64,000 nucleotides of DNA from an uncultured Bacteroidales bacterium (GTDB lineage: Bacteria; Bacteroidota; Bacteroidia; Bacteroidales; Bacteroidaceae): positions 1 through 64,000 of the forward strand of contig CADCHQ010000003.1 of assembly GCA_902801325.1 (NCBI GenBank), in the 5' to 3' direction. Every line of letters starts with the position of its first letter. Position 1 is the stretch's first letter. Positions 1 to 8,655 of the stretch are shown here, piece by piece. The translations under genes and the position numbers were made by a program. The notes beneath the pieces were generated by a model, which made no database searches, had not been told where the DNA came from, and was given only the letters and a program-made list of their open reading frames with translations.

Positions 1-1
1 T

Positions 2-412
2 AAGCACATCAAGGAGCACGGAAGCTCGTTCTCCAAGGGCACCATCTACGGTGTTCTGCAGGACGCAGTGGAGTGCATCGTGGAGTGTCTGCAGGGTGGT
101 TACGGTGTAAACCTCGATGGCCTGGGCAAGTTCGGCATCAGCCTCCGTTGCACGGGTGCGGATATGGACGAGGAGTTCTCTGCCGCCAACATCACTGGCG
201 TGCGTGTGACCTTCAACCCCGACGCAGAGATGATCCACCAGCTGAACACGAACACGGAGTTCGAGTACGTCGGCTCTCGTGCTGCTCAGATGCAGGCGAA
301 GAAGGACGAGAAGGCCCGCGTGGCCGCTGGTGAAACGACTGGTAGTATTACGCCCAGTGGTGGAAACTCCGGTGGCAGTGGCAGTGGTGACGCTGGAGAT
401 GTTACTCCCTAA
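2..412 (+). CDS. HU-like DNA-binding protein, 3' part only
   Basis: The reading frame is open from base 2, so the true start lies upstream of the window. The visible 136 residues begin KHIKEHGSSFSKGTIYGVLQ and contain the middle and end of the Bacteroidetes HU-like fold (the region GVNLDGLGKFGISLRCTG, then VRVTFNP). A low-complexity Gly/Ser/Thr-rich tail follows (about 25 residues, ending GDAGDVTP), which is typical of this family and probably disordered. Members are nucleoid-associated, histone-like proteins that bend or coat DNA. The smalltalk gene 209 bases downstream is the usual neighbour of these HU-like genes in Bacteroidetes. The N-terminal dimerisation helices cannot be seen. Confidence 0.85.
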   Translation, partial: KHIKEHGSSFSKGTIYGVLQDAVECIVECLQGGYGVNLDGLGKFGISLRCTGADMDEEFSAANITGVRVTFNPDAEMIHQLNTNTEFEYVGSRAAQMQAKKDEKARVAAGETTGSITPSGGNSGGSGSGDAGDVTP

Positions 413-441
413 GTTTTGGGCCTCAATGGCCCAACTTAGGG
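407..441 (+). terminator. Hairpin overlapping the HU-like stop codon
   Basis: CCCTAAG-TT-TTGGGCC pairs with GGCCCAA-CTTAGGG: fourteen base pairs with a two-base bulge and a five-base loop. The TAA stop codon (410-412) lies inside the left arm. No U-tract follows, so it may act as an mRNA 3' stabiliser or a weak terminator. Confidence 0.5.
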
Positions 442-547
442 AGAAGGGCTGTAAAGGGGAGTTAGCTTCGCGGAGTTAGTTCGCTACGCTCACGAAGTTA
501 AAGGGACGAATGTATTAGACTGGTTGCATCCTCTCAAATTCTAATGT

Positions 548-593
548 CCTTTTAACTCCTCTTTAACTCCCTTTTAACTCCTTTTTAACTCCT
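548..593. repeat. Tandem 11-mer repeat (CCTTTTAACTC type)
   Basis: Four consecutive units of about 11 bases with the core TTTAACTCC lie just upstream of the smalltalk gene. It belongs to the short-period arrays seen in many gaps of this window, although here the period is 10-11 rather than 7. Confidence 0.7.
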
Positions 594-620
594 AAAATTT
601 TAATTAAAAATTTTACTCGT

Positions 621-737
621 ATGAAACAAGAAAGAAAGCGGGAACTCTTCAAGTTCCTATGGAAATTCCTTACGGCATTGATTGCCGCTCTTAGTGCAGC
701 CGCTGGCGTTTCAGCCTGCTATACCGTGAATCTGTAA
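621..737 (+). CDS. Smalltalk-family small protein
   Basis: A 38-codon gene starting at ATG 621. It has a charged N-terminus (MKQERKRELFKF), a hydrophobic stretch (LTALIAALSAAAGVSAC) and ends YTVNL. This matches the very short 'smalltalk' proteins that accompany HU-like genes in Bacteroidetes: basic start, one hydrophobic segment and a Cys near the end that could be a lipobox-like site (VSAC). The function is unknown. The gene lies 209 bases after the HU-like gene on the same strand. A second, start-less copy is present at 37071-37196 on the minus strand, and its 3' half is nearly identical at the DNA level. Confidence 0.75.
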   Translation: MKQERKRELFKFLWKFLTALIAALSAAAGVSACYTVNL

Positions 738-743
738 AGTTCT

Positions 744-787
744 CCTCCCCATTATGCTCCCCTCGCTACAAGAGAGGGGATGGGGGT
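744..787. repeat. GC-rich intergenic hairpin repeat (CTCCCC family)
   Basis: CTCCCCAT and TCCCCTC on the left pair with GAGGGGA and TGGGGG on the right. The same kind of C-rich/G-rich hairpin recurs at about 9.64, 11.3, 11.4, 32.1, 37.0, 39.15 and 52.05 kb. Here it directly follows the smalltalk gene. Confidence 0.6.
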
Positions 788-884
788 GAGTCCTCCATCG
801 CCCTAGGTTGGATGTAATAGGTCTGTTTTTCATCCCATAACTTTGTTATTAGGATTTATTGCAAATTTATTGCAAACAATCTCA

Positions 885-933
885 AATGCTATCTTTAGTC
901 CGTTGTGCTAAAGGTAGCATTTTCTTAATTTTG
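885..933 (+). promoter_or_regulatory. Inverted repeat plus promoter of the R-M controller gene
   Basis: An inverted repeat (AATGCTATCTTTAG at 885-898 and CTAAAGGTAGCATT at 908-921; 14-base arms, one mismatch, 9-base spacer) overlaps a Bacteroidetes promoter. The -33 TTG is at 903-905 and a perfect -7 TAATTTTG is at 926-933, with a 20-base spacer. The predicted transcription start is around 937-940, at or next to the ATG at 939, so the mRNA would be leaderless. The repeat is well placed to be an operator for the HTH protein encoded immediately downstream. Operator function is inferred. Confidence 0.55.
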
Positions 934-938
934 TCCCC

Positions 939-1151
939 ATGGAAACGAATGTAAACAAGATTTTTGGCCAACGAGTTGCAGAAATGCGTAAGAAAAAGGG
1001 CCTATCGCAAGAGCAATTCGCCTTTATTTGTGAGGTCGACCGCACCTACATTGGCACTATAGAACGCGGTGAGAAGAGTCCAACGCTGAACACTATCTCC
1101 AAGATAGCCAAGGCTCTGGGCGTGTCATTATCGCAATTGTTTGATTATTAA
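939..1151 (+). CDS. XRE-family HTH regulator (R-M controller protein)
   Basis: Seventy residues consisting almost only of one helix-turn-helix domain. 'GLSQEQFAFICEVDRTYIGTIERGEKSPTL' spans the HTH (written here as a region, about residues 21-50), with the typical start RVAEMRKKKGLSQEQFA and end IAKALGVSLSQLF. Its size, fold and position directly before a methyltransferase and restriction genes are those of C (controller) proteins, which bind their own promoter and time expression of the nuclease after the methylase. The promoter carries an inverted repeat and predicts a leaderless transcript. The gap to the methyltransferase gene is 43 bases. Confidence 0.85.
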   Translation: METNVNKIFGQRVAEMRKKKGLSQEQFAFICEVDRTYIGTIERGEKSPTLNTISKIAKALGVSLSQLFDY

Positions 1152-1194
1152 AAGAGTGATATGACGAAGAAGAACGATAATTGAACTGAAGAAA

Positions 1195-2178
1195 ATGCAT
1201 AGATTACCAAGACACAAACAGATAAGAGTATTTGAAGGTTTCGCCGGATATGGTGGTGCTTCTTTTGGATTGAGACGCTCTGGACTGAACTATAAAGTTG
1301 TAGGAATGTCTGAATTTAATAAATATGCAAGCGAACTCCTTTCTGCAAATTTCCCTGGTATTAAGAATTGGGGGGACATTACAAAAATCGTTCCAGAGGA
1401 ATTGCCTGATTTCGATTTTTTCACAGGGGGATTCCCTTGTCAGCCCTTTTCTTCAGCAGGTATGCAGATGGGTGAAGAAGATAGATATGGACGTGGAACA
1501 TTATTTTACGAAATAATGAGAATCCTTCAAGTGAAACGTCCTAAATACCTTTTGCTTGAGAATGTGAAAGGTTTTACCGCAAAGAAGTTTGCACCAACAA
1601 GGAATCGTATAATGGAGATTTTGCGTGAATTGGGATATGGTGAACTTCAATATGCACTATTAAATTCATGTGATTATGGAATTCCCCAAAATCGTGAAAG
1701 AATATGGATGTTTGCAATGTTAGGAGGGGTTCCAGAAAGTTTTAAATTAGAGCCTCCAAAGGTAAAACTTACAAAAAGGTTTGGTGATCTGCTTGATGCA
1801 AATCCGCCTGAATATCTATATCTTTCTCAGGCACAAATAGCACATCTAAAAGAGAAACATAATATTCCGTCTTTTGTGGTTACAGAACCACTATGCTTTG
1901 ACGTTTACAACAAGAAAATCAAGACTAATGCTTTGAGTATTACAATAACTCAACCTGAGCACAATAGTCTTCGAGTTGTTGAAGTTCCTAAGGAAGATGG
2001 ATTGGAGATAGTAAGAAAGATGTCCGTCGATGAGCAGTTTAGATTTATGGGATTTGAAGATGGCGAATTGAATTATGCAGGGCAATCATATTCTCAATTG
2101 TCCACTAGAGCTGGAAATGGTTGGGATGTGAATTTGGTAGGTATATTATTGAATCACATATTTAGTCAAATATTATGA
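1195..2178 (+). CDS. DNA (cytosine-5-)-methyltransferase
   Basis: 327 residues with the ordered m5C-methylase motifs: motif I FEGFAGYGGAS (13-23, SAM binding), motif IV GGFPCQPFSSAG (78-89, catalytic Cys82), motif VI LENVKGF (121-127), motif VIII QNRERIW (165-171), a short target-recognition region at about 185-260, and motifs IX-X ending in STRAGNGWDVN. It transfers a methyl group from SAM to cytosine C5 and protects host DNA from the nuclease encoded downstream. The gene overlaps the next by four bases (ATGA at 2175-2178), showing translational coupling. Its sequence is visibly richer in A/T than most neighbouring genes, which suggests acquisition by transfer. The recognition sequence cannot be read from the protein. 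Confidence 0.95.
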   Translation: MHRLPRHKQIRVFEGFAGYGGASFGLRRSGLNYKVVGMSEFNKYASELLSANFPGIKNWGDITKIVPEELPDFDFFTGGFPCQPFSSAGMQMGEEDRYGRGTLFYEIMRILQVKRPKYLLLENVKGFTAKKFAPTRNRIMEILRELGYGELQYALLNSCDYGIPQNRERIWMFAMLGGVPESFKLEPPKVKLTKRFGDLLDANPPEYLYLSQAQIAHLKEKHNIPSFVVTEPLCFDVYNKKIKTNALSITITQPEHNSLRVVEVPKEDGLEIVRKMSVDEQFRFMGFEDGELNYAGQSYSQLSTRAGNGWDVNLVGILLNHIFSQIL

Positions 2179-4367
2179 TTTTAGATTTAGGTTCTTTCGC
2201 TTTTGGTTCTTCCTTAGAATCAGGCAGTGGTACTCCATCATGGGGAACTTCTATTGGTCAGGGTAAAGACTACAAAATAACATACCCTGGTGCTAATGAA
2301 TTATTAATAGGTATGATATATATGTCTGTGCCTCTTAATACTATATCTATTCCTCTTGGGAAGGGTGGACATGTTTATAAAGCCTCAGAGTATGTTGGTT
2401 GTCAACTCGCCTCTCTTTTTCGTAAGGTCTATGTAAATGGAAGAGAAATAGGCTATCCATTTGCCATGCTTCTTTTGAAGGAAGATTCCGATAGCCACTC
2501 AGGAAGGAAGACAATAAAGTATTCTGATAAAATAGAGTATCAAGGTCCAGAAGGCCATTTCTCGAACCAAGAGTTTATTAGAATAGCACGTGACGTCGTA
2601 GGTTTAGGTGAAAACGCATGTTGGTTCATTTATAAAATTGAGGTTTGTGAACAGGATGAATTACATTTGTATGCTGGTGTAGTAACTCTAGATGAAAATG
2701 TTAAATATTTGAATTCCGAAGAACGCAAAAAGAAATGGTTAGAAATTATACCAAATTTGGATAAAGAATATCAGAAAGTATCTATCCAGCACACCTTTGG
2801 AAATCAACCTCTCCAGCAAATCTTCTATGGTGCTCCTGGCACGGGTAAGTCGAACACCATAAAAAGGGAAGTTGACGACAAAGGAAAAAAGAACTTCCGT
2901 ACAACCTTCCATCCTGATAGCGATTACTCGACATTTGTGGGCGCATACAAGCCTACTATGGATTCACCCGAAAGAGAGTATTCTTTGGAAGAACTGGTAG
3001 CTTTATTAAAAGAAACAAAGTTGACAGGTACTACATATCCTTGTCATAAGTTTGCTGCAAAATATTGGAAATCTCTTAAGAACCTATCGGCTGAGCAGAT
3101 AAAACAGTTGCTTCAGGCATGCGGATTTACAGATAGCATGAATGTGGAGATTTCAAAGGGAATTGCCATTGGTGAAGAAATACTATACAAATCAAAAGAA
3201 GAAAAGATAGTCTATCGCTTTACTCCTCAGGCCTTTACGAAAGCTTATACTGCTGCATGGAACACGGAAGATGATGTCTACCTGATAATAGAGGAAATCA
3301 ATCGTGGCAATTGTGCCCAAATCTTTGGCGATCTGTTCCAGCTTCTCGACAGAAAGGAAGATGGGTTCTCGGAATACCCCATAGATGCCGATACCGATCT
3401 CGCAAAACACCTTGAGAAGGAACTGGCTAACAGCACAAGGACAGACTTCCCTGAGGGGGTGAAAGAAGGAAAGAAGCTGGTGCTCCCCTCAAACCTTTAC
3501 ATCTGGGCAACGATGAACACCTCGGACCAAAGCCTGTTCCCCATAGACTCGGCCTTCAAACGTCGCTGGGATTGGAAATACATTCCCATTGCAGAGTCTG
3601 AAGAGCACGATTACCTGATTGAGGTTAATAAAAAATTATACAAATGGTGGTCGTTCGTGGAAAAGATGAATCGTGTTGTGGAAGCTGCTACCCAGTCGGA
3701 AGACAAAAAGATGGGATACTTCTTCTGCAAGCCTGACAAGGAGAACGAAACCATTTCTGCAGATAGATTCGTAAGCAAGGTGTTGTTCTACCTCTATAAC
3801 GATGTGTTTAAAGATAATGGACTTGATTGGACTTTGAACAGCAAGGCTGTGTTTAAGTACAAGGAAGGCGAGAATGAGGAAGTCCTGACATTTGCGAAAT
3901 ATTTCAACACTGATGGCGGCGCAAATGGAGCACAAGTGGAAAAATTGCTGAAGAATCTGGATGTAGAAATTGAGGAAGAAAGTGGAAGCAATGGTGCGGC
4001 ACAAGGGAGTGGCAGGAATTATGACAAATTCATGGTTAACGGCCAAGGCCCATATGCAAAGAAATATGTGGCATACGAACTTGTTAAGCATTACATAGAA
4101 AAGAACGGACAAATGTCTGCCCAAGATGTAATCAATAATTGGAAAGGATTAGGCGTTAAGAATCCTAATTTTGTAATCGGACAAACCGAATTTGATGTAT
4201 TGGGAGAGACTGTAAAAGAGCGAACAAGGCGTTTTGATGTCAATGGTGAGGCGGTGTACGTAACCACAAACCTTTGGGGAGATACCGACGGATATTTAGA
4301 TCAATTGGAACATGCGCTGAACCAACATCCAGAGTTTGGAAATATTGAGAGAGTTATATCCAAATAA
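2175..4367 (+). CDS. McrB-like AAA+ NTPase subunit of a LlaJI-type restriction system
   Basis: 730 residues. The first 210 or so have no motif I recognise and probably read DNA. The AAA+ module follows: Walker A GAPGTGKS (219-226), Walker B LIIEEINRGN (370-379), the McrB-type motif ATMNTSDQS (445-453) and arginine-rich SAFKRRW (459-465). McrB-like subunits hydrolyse GTP or another NTP to translocate DNA and activate the partner nuclease. The C-terminal 130 residues (after about 600) look like a separate helical domain. Position between an m5C methylase (4-base overlap) and the LlaJI-like nuclease (6 bases downstream) fits the R1 subunit of the LlaJI arrangement rather than a methyl-dependent McrBC. 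Confidence 0.9.
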   Translation: MILDLGSFAFGSSLESGSGTPSWGTSIGQGKDYKITYPGANELLIGMIYMSVPLNTISIPLGKGGHVYKASEYVGCQLASLFRKVYVNGREIGYPFAMLLLKEDSDSHSGRKTIKYSDKIEYQGPEGHFSNQEFIRIARDVVGLGENACWFIYKIEVCEQDELHLYAGVVTLDENVKYLNSEERKKKWLEIIPNLDKEYQKVSIQHTFGNQPLQQIFYGAPGTGKSNTIKREVDDKGKKNFRTTFHPDSDYSTFVGAYKPTMDSPEREYSLEELVALLKETKLTGTTYPCHKFAAKYWKSLKNLSAEQIKQLLQACGFTDSMNVEISKGIAIGEEILYKSKEEKIVYRFTPQAFTKAYTAAWNTEDDVYLIIEEINRGNCAQIFGDLFQLLDRKEDGFSEYPIDADTDLAKHLEKELANSTRTDFPEGVKEGKKLVLPSNLYIWATMNTSDQSLFPIDSAFKRRWDWKYIPIAESEEHDYLIEVNKKLYKWWSFVEKMNRVVEAATQSEDKKMGYFFCKPDKENETISADRFVSKVLFYLYNDVFKDNGLDWTLNSKAVFKYKEGENEEVLTFAKYFNTDGGANGAQVEKLLKNLDVEIEEESGSNGAAQGSGRNYDKFMVNGQGPYAKKYVAYELVKHYIEKNGQMSAQDVINNWKGLGVKNPNFVIGQTEFDVLGETVKERTRRFDVNGEAVYVTTNLWGDTDGYLDQLEHALNQHPEFGNIERVISK

Positions 4368-4373
4368 GGCGAA

Positions 4374-6782
4374 ATGAGAATCTACTTTGAGGAGCATCAG
4401 TATCAGGCAACGGATGAAGTGCTGCGCGACCTGAGGGACATCTGTGCCCTGCAGGACGTGGAGAAGAAAATCAGCGTCGGCTATGTTGGCTACTTCTTTA
4501 ACAAAGAGGTGGGCGATTGCATATTCATCTTACCCAAGGTGCTACTCAAAGACCTGAAGAACGACCCGAAATGGGGAAATGTTCCTGACACGATTGCCGA
4601 CATCCCACCCAAGAAAGACGGCTCGCCAGTGATGCCTGAGGACATTATCTCGCCCGAAGGCCAGGAAGAGAATCTGTCGATGGAATATCGCAAGTTCATC
4701 TACGAGTTTGCCGTCTGGATTTATCGTGCCCTGACGGTCTATCGCCAGAAGTTCAGTAATAGCCAAGCACTCTATTATCGTCAACTGCCACTAGAGGGAC
4801 AGGGAAAAAGACGTAGGGCGGAGAGCTTCCTCGACGTAATCCTGTCCATGATTAGCTTTAACAAAGAGAATCAGAACTTCTTCACCTTCACCATCAAGAA
4901 CCAGCACTCGGGCATGAACAAGATAAACTGGACGCGGACCATTGCCCGCTCGAGTGCCATCATACAGAAGGATAGTGTGGTTTACCTGAACCCGATAAAC
5001 AAAAAACGCCAGGTGAACTTCGATGAGGAATTGTTCATCATCTTCTTCAGCATACTGAATTTCGTGAATGAGGAATATGGATTCAAGGCACCCATAAACT
5101 ATGGTTACGAACTGATTCGCGATGCACAGTTTAAGGCGTTTGCCAAACGAGCACCTCAGAAACTGCGCCAGATAAAGTATAAGTACTTCTCCGACAAGAC
5201 GCTGCGGATGTGGGACTTGTGCTACGCTTTCTTTGTCAGGTATCATATATTGGCCATCAACACCCGACAGAACGAATATCTGCTGGCAAAGAGTTTCAAT
5301 GTGGTCTTTGAGGCGATGATAGATGAACTGATAGGTACGCCTCATGATAATATACCTAAGGGCTTAGCTGATCAGGAAGACGGCAAGCGGGTAGACCACA
5401 TGTACACTGACTTAGCTTTAACATCTGCTGAAACCCAATCAGACAGAGAGGTGTATTACATTGGCGACTCTAAATACTACAAGAGCGGGCATGCGTTAAC
5501 GTCGGAGTCTATCTACAAACAATACACCTATGCCCGAAATGTGATTCAGTGGAATATCAACTTGTTCTTACCTGAAGATACAGCATATGATGAATTGGAT
5601 AAGGAGAAGAGACAGGCGGATAGAGGTGCTTTCGGAAAAATCCGTCTTCAGGATGCTTCTGTGACTGAGGGATATGACGTTATTCCCAACTTCTTTATTA
5701 GTGCCTTTGTAGACAAGGAAAGGAAGTATGTAACACAGGAGGATATCAAAGGACATCCCGACCCCAATAATCCCAAGAGAGACAAGGAAGGAAAAATCAT
5801 ACCCCAAACCTACATCTCGCAACAGTTCCCAGACCGCTTGTTCGACCGCGACACACTCATTCTGTCGCACTACGACGTGAACTTTCTATATGTGATATAC
5901 TTGTACGCCAGAGACAAGGCTAGCGAAAAGGCACAATGGAAAGATAAAGTGAGAAGAATTTTCCGCAATGAGATAAGGTCTGTTATACAGAAACAATTCG
6001 AGATATATGCGATGCGAGCACGATTGGGCGTGGACGGAACTTTATACCTGCAACAGCACTTTTATGACTTGAACGGAAGAGTTTTCCAGCCCTACGGAGA
6101 GAAACGAATGACATATTTCGCCTATGCCCGTCCTACTAAAAACTTGGACAAGACCCAAGCGCAATATGATGAATTGGAGAAATACTTCGTCATTAAAAAA
6201 TGTGGTATGGGAGAAGACCCGCAAGAGGTGCTTAAGGGCGATATGGATACGGAGTTGAAGAAACCGCTGGAGGCGGCACAATGGCTTACGTTGCATTATC
6301 TGGAGCGTTATAAAGAGAAAGGAGTTTTGGTAGGTTATTACAAGGACAAAGAACATTTGCAATGGATTCTTGGCCATAACGACAAAGGTACATTGGTTTA
6401 TAATGTACGCTTACAAGTTAAAGGTGAGGAACCAAGACCGGGTTCGCATCCTGCTAATTTCTATAGCAGTAAGAATATTCAGTTTGTGATTCTTTATACT
6501 GATGATGCAGGCCAAACAGGGAATTATCGTGTCTTTCATGTCAAAGACACCGCCAGCAAAGTCACGGAAGAAAGAATGCGTGAAACATGGTACCCATTTG
6601 AAGTAAAGGGGCCTCACTTCTTTTTCCGATTTGACGAGGAGGTAAATTTGGGTAAACTCCGAATCGCTGATATTCTAAAAGACCTTAAAATTGCTCATCT
6701 TGACGAATTTGGCTCATATACTGAAGGAGAGCCTTTGTTTACTACAGCTGAAAAACTGAAAAAATTCAGAGATGGATTTTGA
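4374..6782 (+). CDS. LlaJI-family restriction endonuclease (McrC-like partner)
   Basis: 802 residues. The N-terminal part (VGYFFNKEVGDCIFILPKVL) and general layout match the LlaJI restriction family. The catalytic PD-(D/E)xK-type core appears to be VDHMYTDL (340-347) plus YIGDSKYYK (362-370, Asp365 and Lys367). About 430 residues follow the core, with no motif I can name. It should cut DNA when activated by the NTPase encoded 6 bases upstream, and host DNA would be protected by the methylase. LlaJI itself carries two m5C methylases for an asymmetric site; only one is present here. Last gene of the R-M operon. Confidence 0.85.
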   Translation: MRIYFEEHQYQATDEVLRDLRDICALQDVEKKISVGYVGYFFNKEVGDCIFILPKVLLKDLKNDPKWGNVPDTIADIPPKKDGSPVMPEDIISPEGQEENLSMEYRKFIYEFAVWIYRALTVYRQKFSNSQALYYRQLPLEGQGKRRRAESFLDVILSMISFNKENQNFFTFTIKNQHSGMNKINWTRTIARSSAIIQKDSVVYLNPINKKRQVNFDEELFIIFFSILNFVNEEYGFKAPINYGYELIRDAQFKAFAKRAPQKLRQIKYKYFSDKTLRMWDLCYAFFVRYHILAINTRQNEYLLAKSFNVVFEAMIDELIGTPHDNIPKGLADQEDGKRVDHMYTDLALTSAETQSDREVYYIGDSKYYKSGHALTSESIYKQYTYARNVIQWNINLFLPEDTAYDELDKEKRQADRGAFGKIRLQDASVTEGYDVIPNFFISAFVDKERKYVTQEDIKGHPDPNNPKRDKEGKIIPQTYISQQFPDRLFDRDTLILSHYDVNFLYVIYLYARDKASEKAQWKDKVRRIFRNEIRSVIQKQFEIYAMRARLGVDGTLYLQQHFYDLNGRVFQPYGEKRMTYFAYARPTKNLDKTQAQYDELEKYFVIKKCGMGEDPQEVLKGDMDTELKKPLEAAQWLTLHYLERYKEKGVLVGYYKDKEHLQWILGHNDKGTLVYNVRLQVKGEEPRPGSHPANFYSSKNIQFVILYTDDAGQTGNYRVFHVKDTASKVTEERMRETWYPFEVKGPHFFFRFDEEVNLGKLRIADILKDLKIAHLDEFGSYTEGEPLFTTAEKLKKFRDGF

Positions 6783-6872
6783 TAAAACAATCATTATCCA
6801 GAAACCTGAACTCTCAAGTGAATACCAAGAAACGCTCTGATTAATATTGCAGATATTTAACCCCTCACAACC

Positions 6873-7298
6873 ATGAAATTGTATGTGGCTTCATCGTGGA
6901 GAAACGAATACTACCCTCAGGTGGTGGAGAGACTGAGGGAGGCAGGACACGAGGTGTACGACTTTCGAAATCCTCCCTCGGGTGACCCGGGATTTAAGTG
7001 GAGTTGTGTGAGTGAGGACTTCATGGAATGGACTCCTCAGCAATATCGCGAACAGTTGCATCATCCACTTGCCGAACGGCAGTTCCGGAACGACATCGAA
7101 GCCATGACTTCGTGCGACGCCTGTGTCCTCGTTTTGCCTTGCGGACGCTCGGCTCACACTGAGGCGGGTTGGTTCGCAGGACAGGGCAAAAAGGTGGCGG
7201 CGTACATCCCCACGAGGCAGGAACCCGAACTGATGTATAAACTCTTTTCTGCCGTCGTCTGTTCCATCGATGAACTGACAGAGGCGCTTCGCGAGTGA
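6873..7298 (+). CDS. Nucleoside 2-deoxyribosyltransferase-like protein
   Basis: 141 residues with the fold signature of this family: MKLYVASSWRNEYYPQVVERL at the start (written as a region), a middle Asp in RNDIEAMTSCDACVLVLP, and the ending motif GRSAHTEAGWFAGQGK (about residues 112-127), where the Glu of HTEAGW aligns with the catalytic or substrate-binding Glu of deoxyribosyltransferases. Family members cleave or exchange the base of deoxynucleosides or nucleotides, but many relatives in phages and bacteria have unknown substrates. The gene lies 90 bases after the restriction endonuclease and on the same strand; whether it belongs to the same defence unit is unknown. Confidence 0.65.
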   Translation: MKLYVASSWRNEYYPQVVERLREAGHEVYDFRNPPSGDPGFKWSCVSEDFMEWTPQQYREQLHHPLAERQFRNDIEAMTSCDACVLVLPCGRSAHTEAGWFAGQGKKVAAYIPTRQEPELMYKLFSAVVCSIDELTEALRE

Positions 7299-7399
7299 AG
7301 CTGATGAATAAGGATTAAAGTTTGAAAATAATAGTTAATACCATGTTGTATACCGGGAATAGGAAAAAGAAAGAGAATAAGGAAAGGAAGACTTTCATT

Positions 7400-8536
7400 A
7401 TGTTCTGGAATCCAGCGCTTTCGAACTGGACACTGAAGGACAATGCGAGAGCGATAAAAAGTGAGCTTATTGATATGGACAGTTGGGCCATCTGGGACTA
7501 TAGCGAGGCTAGGGCAGGGGACCGATACTTCATGGTGAAATGTGGCGCAGGCAAGACGGGCATCTGCCAAAGTGGTTTCATAACGTCGAAAGCGTTCAAA
7601 GGCGAAGACTGGTCGGGTATGGACCGCGACATGCATTACGTGGACTTGGTCACTAAAGTTGCCATCGATCCCGAACGTTGCCCCATACTCACAACTGACG
7701 TGCTGAGGAGGGAGTTGCCTGGCTTCGACTGGACGGGTGGTCACTCGGGACGATTGCTTTCGCCTGAAATGGCCGAACGACTGGAGACGTTGTGGCGCAG
7801 ATTCCTGAAGGAGAATGAGGATATGTTCAACACGCATGCCTTTAACAATGGTGACTATGCGCGGAGATATGACTATGACCCTGACGAGGACGATGATGAA
7901 GATGACGACGATGATGACGACGAAAATACGGCCGAAGTGACCCTGACGGACACAGGAAGGGTGCATATCCTTTTATATTGCGGAGACGGCGTGAGTGTTG
8001 AAGCCTCGACGCTGGCAAAGGCTAAGGAGTTTTTTGTCGATAAAATGAAGGCGTATGGGAAAGACCCGGACGACGTGAAGTATGAGTACTTATCCGTTGG
8101 CGAGGAGTACTATGAGATGTATGAAAAGGTGCTGACGCTGGTCACAGAGAAGCACAGGAATCAGCGTGACAAGGCGGGTATGCCGTATATGGGTCACCTG
8201 GCAAGGGTGGCGGAGAAGTGTTCGGGGGATGAAGAAAAAATGGTGGCCCTGATGCATGACTTGGTGGAGGATACGGATGTGGACGAGGCTTTCCTGCGTT
8301 CGTACGGCATTCCCGAAGATATGGTGGACGCCGTGATTTCCCTGACGAAGCGGGAAGGGGAGGACTACATGGACTTCATAGACCGCGTGTCGAACGATTC
8401 GCTTGCAAGGGAGGTGAAGATTGCGGACTTGGAGGATAACATGGACATTACTCGCCTCTACGATCTGAAGGAGGAGGACTTGCGCCGACTGCAGAAATAT
8501 CACAAAGCATGGAGGTTGCTGAACACGGACGATTGA
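7400..8536 (+). CDS. Two-domain protein: possible EVE/PUA-like domain plus HD hydrolase
   Basis: I chose the ATG at 7400 (MFWNPALSNWTLKDN) because conserved-looking sequence begins there; upstream in-frame starts at 7322 (TTG) and 7343 would add a lysine-rich extension. Residues 1-140 (DRYFMVKCGAGKTGICQSG, then HYVDLVTKV) resemble EVE/PUA-like readers of modified bases; this is tentative. An acidic linker follows (about 12 Asp/Glu in a row near residue 160). The C-terminal half is an HD phosphohydrolase of the SpoT/MESH type: HRNQRDKAGMPYMGHLARVA, MHDLVEDTDVDE and LAREVKIADLEDN. It may hydrolyse (p)ppGpp or another nucleotide. The domain combination is unusual. Confidence 0.6.
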   Translation: MFWNPALSNWTLKDNARAIKSELIDMDSWAIWDYSEARAGDRYFMVKCGAGKTGICQSGFITSKAFKGEDWSGMDRDMHYVDLVTKVAIDPERCPILTTDVLRRELPGFDWTGGHSGRLLSPEMAERLETLWRRFLKENEDMFNTHAFNNGDYARRYDYDPDEDDDEDDDDDDDENTAEVTLTDTGRVHILLYCGDGVSVEASTLAKAKEFFVDKMKAYGKDPDDVKYEYLSVGEEYYEMYEKVLTLVTEKHRNQRDKAGMPYMGHLARVAEKCSGDEEKMVALMHDLVEDTDVDEAFLRSYGIPEDMVDAVISLTKREGEDYMDFIDRVSNDSLAREVKIADLEDNMDITRLYDLKEEDLRRLQKYHKAWRLLNTDD

Positions 8537-8595
8537 ACATTTAACATTCTTGCTCCTCCTTGCAGGGTAAAGTGCAAATTATTTGTCCTTTACGC

Positions 8596-8626
8596 TTGTT
8601 TCGTTCGTCGTTTTGCACTAACTTTG
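8596..8626 (+). promoter_or_regulatory. Promoter of the 8656 gene
   Basis: TTG at 8596-8598 and TAACTTTG at 8619-8626 with a 20-base spacer match the Bacteroidetes consensus. The predicted start is near 8632, giving a leader of about 24 bases before ATG 8656. Confidence 0.6.
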
Positions 8627-8655
8627 AAGCGGATTAACTTTAAACGATTACGACT

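Noticed and set aside
885..932. Rho-independent terminator before the controller gene
   Set aside because: A stem followed by T-rich DNA is present, but it ends 8 bases before a start codon with a perfect promoter overlapping it; an operator is more likely.
2175..6782. Methyl-dependent McrBC
   Set aside because: An m5C methylase is overlapped by the NTPase gene, and the nuclease matches LlaJI better; a methyl-dependent nuclease would attack the host.
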